NCBI GenBank assembly: GCA_029931535.1 | Contig: JAQPZY010001500.1 | Location: 1,608,501-1,672,500 of the forward strand | Direction: 5' to 3' | From: Margaritifera margaritifera | Lineage: Eukaryota; Mollusca; Bivalvia; Unionida; Margaritiferidae | Length of the DNA: 64,000 nucleotides | Position numbers and translations under genes: made by a program | In this document: positions 29,101 to 38,100 of the stretch, in pieces | How the letters are laid out: the number at the start of each line of letters is the position of its first letter | How positions within the stretch are numbered: the stretch's first letter is position 1 | The notes under the pieces: model-generated | Told to the model about the DNA's origin: nothing | Seen by the model: only the letters and a program-made list of their open reading frames with translations | Databases searched by the model: none

Positions 29101-32100
29101 GTCCTGTCATATTGCAGAACTAACAGCACATATGATCTGAAGGCATTAGATGATTTCTTAACACTTCCATGTATCTTGAAATCTGTCTGTGCCCACTCAA
29201 GTGTTATACATTATAGCAGAAAACTTCTGCCAAAAGGAAACGTTATCACAAAATCTGCAATTACTATACATTAAATCATGTGTTGGGGTTTTTTGTCTCC
29301 ATGTGTGTGTGTGTGTCCCATTACCATTTTCCTTTTGTGTGTGTGTGTGTGTCTCATTACCATTTTCCTTTATGCCAATATTCATTAAAGTTTTATCCCA
29401 ATAGTTAATCATAGTTAAGCTGTAGAGGAGACAACTGTGTATCAACAACTTGAAAATGGAAACATCATTTTTGTTTCAGACTCAAAGTCATTAGCAATAA
29501 TCCTAATTTAGCCCAAGCTTCAGAAATATTGTACAAAAGTAGATTACAGGTTTGTAAATTTGGTATGCACTTAATCCCTTCTTAAGTTTTTTATGTAGCT
29601 ACTGTAAGCAAACTGACACTGATATGTCACAGACAGTGTTAGAAAGAAAGTTGCAGGCTATATTCACCACATTAAATGCAACATGGACCTTCCTTGAAAC
29701 AATTTATTTTACACTCCAGGCAGTAAAGTTGGAGCTTAAGTCAATCCATATGTTGATCTCAGAGATGATGAGTCTGACTGACCAGCTTGCCCAGTATTTC
29801 TGTGAGGACCAGATAACATTCAACCTGCAGGAATGCTTCAAGTGTCTGCTGAACTTCTGCAAACAAGTCAGAAGATGTCAGATTGTAAGAACTGAGATGG
29901 AATTCATTGGAACACCTCAGACATTTCTGCATGCACAAACATCCACTTCTGATCTGACCCCTCTGTCGTAAAACTTTACTCGACATTTAAGTAACAAACT
30001 TTTATTCCAAACTTGGGAATATTACTCGAAATAGATAATGCAGCCTTTTGATTGGTCAGAATATTTTCTAGTAAGATTTGGAGTCAAGTAAAGATTTATG
30101 ACAGAGAGGCCAGATCACAGAATATGCATAAATTTTATGGAAATATGGCTACAGGCCATATCTTTTGTAGTGTTATTTGGCCACAGGCCATATCTTTTGT
30201 AGTGGTATTTGGCCACAGGCCATATCTTTTGTAGTGTTATTTGGCCACAGGCCATATCTTTTGTAGTGTTATTTGGCCACAGGCCATATCTTTTGTAGTG
30301 TTATTTGGCCACAGGCCATATCTTTTGTAGTGGTATTTGGCTACATGCCATCTCTTTTGAAGTGTTATTTGGCTACGTGCCATATCTTTTGCTGTGTTAT
30401 TTTCTGGCAAGATTGAACTTCTAGATTTGAAATTAATAAATTACAAATGTATCAGTACATAAGGACAAAAGTCAGTTAAAATGTAACCAAAACGAACATG
30501 TTTTAAATATTGTGAAAAAAGGGTCAATCTTAGTTTGAAGTGGGATACCATATATACTCACTGATAAGATGAGTCCAACTGCAAGCAACATAGGCCCTGA
30601 TCTGCCATCACAAAATGTTCCAGCATATCAGTGTCTTTGTTGTTTGTTCTACTGATGACTCCTAACAAACTGCATAGACCCAAATCTGCCAGCACATTGA
30701 GCAGATCTGGGTCTGTGGATTTTGTAGCTTGACTATAAGTGAGTATATATGGTAAATTCAACAAAGCTTCATGAAGGGACATCACAAATAACAATGTGAC
30801 ATACTACTGCATCTAACTAGAATTGTTTAACTTGGCAAACACATATTATTATTCATATATGATCTATTTAATTGTGCCCAAATTATAGGTTAAATACATA
30901 CAGTGAAATCTGCATTAGCAGCCTTGCCAACCCTAATGATTTTACCGTAAGGCTTACTTAAATGACTCTTCAGTTACGGACTTACATAACAATAGCAAAA
31001 ACAAAATAGAAAATACAAATGTTGTGCTGAAATTCAAATTTTAATTTCTGCACTTACCTTACAGAACACTATGCAAATATTTTCCAGCAAATGAAAACAC
31101 ATTGAAGACAAAGGAGACAATCAGCCTCTTAAAATGTCCAAATAGTCGGCACAGAAGTATAAAAATAAAAGAATATTTAGATACTTGACTACTTGAGGGA
31201 AAAAAAACTAGGAAAGGTGACAATTATTATTGAACATCGTGTTGTGTCAATTTGATTATTGCTTATGACAGGAGAGATGATTAAAAACGTGAATTAAAAA
31301 AGACTTATAGATTACTTGAGTTGAGAGATGTAGCAAGAAGTCATTATCCTCCATGCGTTTAGGAATTGACACTTCCAAACTTTTCAAAGACATGTTTCCC
31401 ATGTCGACAATAGCAGTACATGATATTGAGTTACACCTTACTGAAAATTGGTCTTATGGAAAAATATCAACTACCTTACAGAGATGGTCATTTTAGAATT
31501 GGAAGGGCTGTAATAGACACTGCTCATAATGGACAACATTTATGCATCTCTTTCCTTAATTTCACTTTAATATTCAACCTCTGTATAAAGAACACCTGGC
31601 GTAAAGGACAAATTTAAGTGGTATGCAGTGGTAGACTGGTTTCAATGTGTATCATTTGACATTATTTTAATTTATTTAGAACAGAACCAGTAGATTGATA
31701 ATAAGGTACCAGTCATACCCATAATGATATGCAGAAAGTGGTGTCAGGTTATTAAGGATTGCCAGTCAAGCTTTATATTGCTGCTGTAGGTTTCTAATAA
31801 AAATATGAATTTCTTTACTGGATATAAAAAATGAATAGTGCTTTTTAAAGCTCACAGATCATTATATTAAACATAGTGGGATATAATTTAAGAAAATGTA
31901 AAGAATTCTAATATGAACCATATGACTTATACTATTGATCACCTTATGGTGATTAAACCATAAGATGACTATTTCCAGACCACCATCTTTATATATACAA
32001 AGTCAGACTTGTCAGTATTCAAGTAATAAGACTTCCAAATCAAACAGTAGTGAGAAGCATAAAACATTGAAACTCACAAGATATGTTTATTTACAAGATT

Positions 32101-35100
32101 TTCATCACATTTGCATCATCTTTTGTTTTTCTAGGACAATGCCACCAGTGTCCAACACCATCAGCAAGCCAAGGAAAGGGGAGATAACTTAAGGAGGCAG
32201 GTCAGAAATAAGGTCATGATGCTCAAATTTGGAAAAGAAGCAGGTAATCATATGTCAGAACAGATTCTATATGAAAATTAGTATGTAAGCTTTGCATCAA
32301 TAAGGTCTCAGATGAATATGATAGTGACTGAAATGTTTTAGTAGGATTCTCTCTCGTTTAGGCTGAACTTGTTTCAGTAATTGGAGTTATATTTGTAACT
32401 AGATTTATATACAAGTTTGTTTATTATATACCCATCGTGTTCGTATGCAGATGCATTGCATGGGATCTAGTAAATGTTCTAATTATTGGATGTTGTCAAG
32501 CACATATTTAGTGCTTTTAAGCACATGTAGGACCCAAAAGGTTTGTTGACCTGTACCATGTTGTCATAGCAGGCCTCGTGCTGCAACAGTACATAAAATC
32601 ACATCACAGCATACTTTGTATTTATGTGTGATTCAGTCTTAAAAATAATTAAACCTGGATTTATTTTCAAATGTATTTATATTCATTTTAATTTTGTGGG
32701 AAGCAGTTAAAATACAGTTTTATCATGTAATAAATAGGTGTGTGTAATCACTTACACTTACAGTGCCTGTACTGTAAGATATTGTGGTCTTACCCAAAGT
32801 ACATGGGAACACAAGCTGGTCCCAATGTACTTCTGTCTCACCCACAATATCCAATAGTACAGACATTGTAATCTGTGAGTATTAACACAATATGACATCT
32901 CAAAATGAAAACGTTCAGATGTCTTAATTCCAAACATTTTTATTTTTGTTTGTCTTACATGAGCCAGATGAGTTATGTTGGGTCTCTTCAGGCATTTTGT
33001 TGAAAGATGGGTCTTAAAATTTACAGAATAAAATACATTTTTTTCTTTGAAAGAATCTCTTTTATTAAGTACTAAGACTGCTATGGTAGCTTCTTTTAAT
33101 GGAATGCTAAAGTTACTTTTATATGTAATAGAATATTTTTTAGTGAAATATATTTAGTGTTGTTGTTATTGAAGGTGATGATACAATAGTAGCACTTTGT
33201 AGATCCAAGTGAGTCCCTTTAAATCTGATCTTAAAAAAAAAAAAACTGGCCACATTTTTGCTTTTACATGGGAATGAGGAGGCAACTAGCTTAGCTGCTT
33301 GTATATTGCAGCTAGTCTCAGAAGTAACAGACCTAGGTGAAATATAGAAAGTGTCAACCTAATGATTGACAGGTCACCTGTGTTCAAAGATTTGTGATAC
33401 ACTGTTCCCATCATGTATTTACGAGCCAGGATGCACAAGCTTTTGTCCTCAGTTGTGTTCTTGCAGAATTTGGCATAGCATTCCTTGAAAATTTTGAACC
33501 AACAGAATATTTGAGATTTATGCAGACTTTTCCATACTATTATAATGCTTAAGCATTTTTTTGGTTTGTTTTAGTTTTTTTTTTTTATCTACAATAATTA
33601 CAATTCACCTATCCAATAGAAATAAGCGGTGTTTTAAAGCTGAATTAGATTTTTCGTATTATAAACAATACATAGGAAGAGCTTACCATGATCTTGATCG
33701 CCAGAGTATTATTAAGCGGTAAACACTGATAGAAATTGTTTGATAGGTTTGATTTGATAAACTAAAGCAACTTCTCTTTTAATTTTTTCTGATGAATACA
33801 TTTAGTATGGTCATCATCACATTCCACACACACACACACACACAAAGGGGGATAGGAAGGGCTATAAGAATGATGATTAACCTTGAGTATTTAGCCCAAC
33901 AACAAATTTTCTAAGCAATATTGTGACTTTGTTCAGATCCTAATTGAAGCCACAAGTGAAAATACTTTTCATCTATGAGATGAAATATATTCGTTATTCA
34001 CACGGAACAAGCAAATTATTTTCTGTATTTTATGCTCAGATGTATGGCTAGCAGTATTTATAACAGATTGAAGTAACAGAATTCTTATAATATTCCGCGC
34101 AATATTGTCAGCTGTTTACTGTTTATGGTCAGCTGTATTTTGTGTATATTCGCATGGAAAATATCAGTAGTGACATAATTCTCTTTCCTAATTCATGGCA
34201 GGAAATCACATAAACAAAAAATTAATGAAAAAAGAAGAAGAAAAAAAAACAAGCATGTTGTGGAATTTAAACCAGGTACACCTGCATGACAGGTGGACAT
34301 ATTTTACCACTGAACCAAGCCAGTGACAAAATGGCATGTCAACTTTCTTGATCATAATTTTATAGATGTCTGTTGAGCACAGTGAAAATGTTTTTTTTGT
34401 AATTCAAGTGAATTATCAAAATTATTTCTATTGGAAAATCCACTAATTCAGCATAAAATAAATACTACAAAAATTTATACCCACAAAAATAAATGAAGTC
34501 AAAGTAGTTGGTTCCAGTAAGTGGAAGAAGTAGTTGTTGCCCATCAAACAATTGACCTTGAATTGATAGCAAGGTCAGTGTTCAGAGGGAAGGGTTCATA
34601 TTATAGATTCAGGTATAGGTAGATATTACAATGGTTTATGCTCTAAGCCAGCCATAGTTTTTCTACTTGCACATGAAATTAATGGTATAGTTAAGACCAA
34701 TGAGCTCACTATGCCATGAAGTTATACAGTAAAATCTGTCTGAAGAGATCACCCCTTCTGCCAACAAAAAGTGGTCTTTTAAGACAGGTGGTCTCTCATT
34801 AGTTGCCATAAAATTATATAACTACATATAAATAGATTTATATATTCAAATTATGTCTTAAAAGATAGATGATCTTCTAAAACAGTGGTCATGTGATCAT
34901 ATGTTTCATGCATCAACTTAAGAGTATACAGACTCTATACACATGGTAGACGTATCCTTTTAATCTTTGACCTTTTAACTTTTCATCAAATCTCAGTCAG
35001 GTAGTATTTCCCCCAGGTTCCACCTGCACCTCAAATGTCAACTTACTTTATCCCTGCTTTGTCATCTGCAGAGGGATAGAAATACAGGATTAATTGGAAG

Positions 35101-38100
35101 TATACAATTTGCCATCACAGGTGCCAGTTCCTCCATGTTGGAAGAGAACAGAGTGTTGGAGAAGATTCTTGAATACCTCCATAGAGGGAACTTCCAACCC
35201 ATGGCCAAGTCAGAGGTCACAACCCCAGACAGTGACCTCCAACCCCTGGAGGTCAGCTCCATAGCCTGTGTAGGAAGCCCCTATGCAGTCCGGGTCAGTG
35301 CTGAAACAGGGCTTGGCAAAAGTACTTATCCTGAAACTCCAGAATTGGAGGATGTTGGTGAGTAACCTTGTTAAACTTTCCACATTTATAGATAAATTGT
35401 GGTCAGTCATGTTATGATGTTGTCCGTGTATCTGTTCCATATTTGTTTGCATCACAATAACTCGAGTTCTTCACCATCTACCATAGGAAACTTTGTACAT
35501 AGCTTTCATTTTGGGTAGGGAAGAAGCCTATCGATTTGAGGGTCAAACATTCAAAGGTCAAGGTCACTTTGAAAGTAGAAAAATGGTTTTTGCACAAAAT
35601 GTTTACTTCTCAACCATATACAATTTTCAAAGTTTGTGGATGACTTGCACTTTGGGTAAGAAAGAGGCCTATTGATTTGGAGGGTTAAGGTCAAGGTCAC
35701 TTTGACCAAAAGAATAAAAATGGTTTTTACATAATAACTTTTGTTCTAGATCACATACATTCACTAATGTTTGTGGAGGGCTTGCACTTAAAGTGTGGAA
35801 GAGGCCCATTGATTTGGGGGTGAAAATGTTGGGAGTCATAGTCATTGTGGCTCAAAGAAAATGTGTTTTGCAGAATTTTTTTTTTTTCTAGAGTAAGTTC
35901 CTTGTCTGAACTTTGGGTGGCTTGCTCTTAGGCTAATAAAGAAATCTTTAAATTCTGGGGTCATCATAAGTCTAAAAAAATAATAATGGTTTTTGCACAT
36001 TTAATTCAGTTCAAGACTATATACCTTGACCAAAGGTCCATATCATTGAAATCTGTTGGTCAATAATCTCCAATAGTCAGCAGTTTCCTACTAGTGCCTA
36101 CTTAGAGGACTATTAAATACGGAAAAGAAATATAATGTGCAGTTCGCAATACTCTTATTGAAAAAAGGTTTGTGTTAAAAATTAAAGAAAACAATAATGA
36201 AAAAGATCATTTAAAACAATATTAATTGTTGTTTTCCTGTTCACATGCAGTTGCTGTGGAAACAGCATGTTGTAAAAAGATGAAAGATGACATAAGCATC
36301 TTCCATTTTTCCATGCATTTATCATTTATAGGGCATATCCATAAATTATCCACTAAATCTAAAATATGATACGACTAGAATGTCTTCACATTGACATGTA
36401 TGCCAGGAAGCTGCATATTAAGATTTGATTTTAAAAAGGACACAACCTGTTCCCTAGGAGTCAATGAATATCCCCAATTTACAATTCAGCTTACAAATGG
36501 TTACAGTTTTATTACAAAATTAAAACTTTTCACTAACAGTAAACTGACGAAAAATTTGTTTTTAAAAAAGGGGGAAAAAAATCTTTCTGTCATGGGAATG
36601 GAACCACATTGCCATACATGACTGGCAGCTGCCTTACTGTTTGAGTTACTGGCACTGTTATAGAAAGTGTCTTTTTTATAGTTACATATAATTATATTCA
36701 TTGTAGCAGGATGTTGAGGATACTCTGCTACACTGTATCCTGCTTTATTTCTAACATTGACATTTATGAGATCAAGTCAGTAACAGTTTTTAATCCTTTT
36801 CCTCATGTGAGTGCTTTTGGACGCCTCTTACTCCATTCTTGTGGAAGCGCTTTTGGATGCCTCTACTCCATTCTCATGGAAGCACTAGTGGACGCCTCTT
36901 CCTGATTTGCATTAAACCAAGTTGGGACGTCTACTGTAAACATCAGCCATTTTGAGCTGGTTTTCGTAGTGCCACCTTCGGGGAAAACCCTCTATTAGAT
37001 ACTACAGGCATTTAGGTAAATGACCATTATGTCAGATCGCGTGGTTGCTATTTAAGATCTAGTCGTAATCTGCTATTTAAAGTAACTAGGTTGTTTTCTC
37101 CACTCTCCAAAATGGAGGCCACGGATTTCGTTCATTACCTTCTTGAGTTTTGGATGATCATCATTACGGCTATGAAAGCTTCAATTCAGATATAGGATCC
37201 AATGTCGATGTAGGCAACACTAATTTTTGTTAATTTATTAAATTCTGATGATTTAGCAATGTAGATGTATACAACAAACTGACAGATTTCGAAGTTGAGA
37301 AATGTCAGCTACGGTTTGTCACACTTCTTCACCAACTTGACAATGAAGGAGTTCTCTCAAGATTTTAAAGCATATAAAAAATTCTTCCGTGAAAAATAAT
37401 TATACAACTATAAAGATCAGATTTCACTCTTAAACCTATCTATAGATAATAGATGTGTACAAAAAAGGTAAAATGGTTAAAATTGATGTTGAGCTTAAGA
37501 TATACTATACTGCTATAAATGTAACAGGCAGGCCTATGCATATTGAGTCATAGAGCTAACAGGTGTTCTGTTTATAGCACTGCACTGTGTGGATTGAGCA
37601 CATGTATATCAACTGCCTACACAACAACAGGCTCTATGAATTAAAGGGTTAAAATATATTTCAAACTTATCCTTATTCTGTAGATATTAATTATTTTTTT
37701 ATTTCATTTGTAAAAATCCCCTATACTGACAGAATATGAGTATAAAACATTTCACTCTTTTAATTATATTTTATTTGTAAACAAAATCAGTAATTATTGG
37801 TTTTATAGTTACAGCATCATTTGGGTCATACAATAGCAATAAATGTATTCAGGTTTGCTGAACAATAAGATATAAGAGCACTACACAGTCCTTTTCAGAT
37901 CCCAGGTGGTGCCTCTCCTAAAAATCAAGTCATGCGAGTGCGAAGTAAAACAAACAAAAAATTAAAGAAAAAAATAATGAAAAAGATCATTTAAAACAAT
38001 ATAAATTGTTGTTTGCCAGTATTTTAAAGTATATTACTTCTATAAATAAAATAAATATACATTGAGCAGCTACAGTTCAGTTTCTTTACAAGGAGTGGTT

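Noticed and set aside
35072..35087. Start of exon 11 at the upstream acceptor CATCTGCAG
   Set aside because: It would put exon 10 out of phase and hit TAG; the acceptor 16 bases later keeps the frame.
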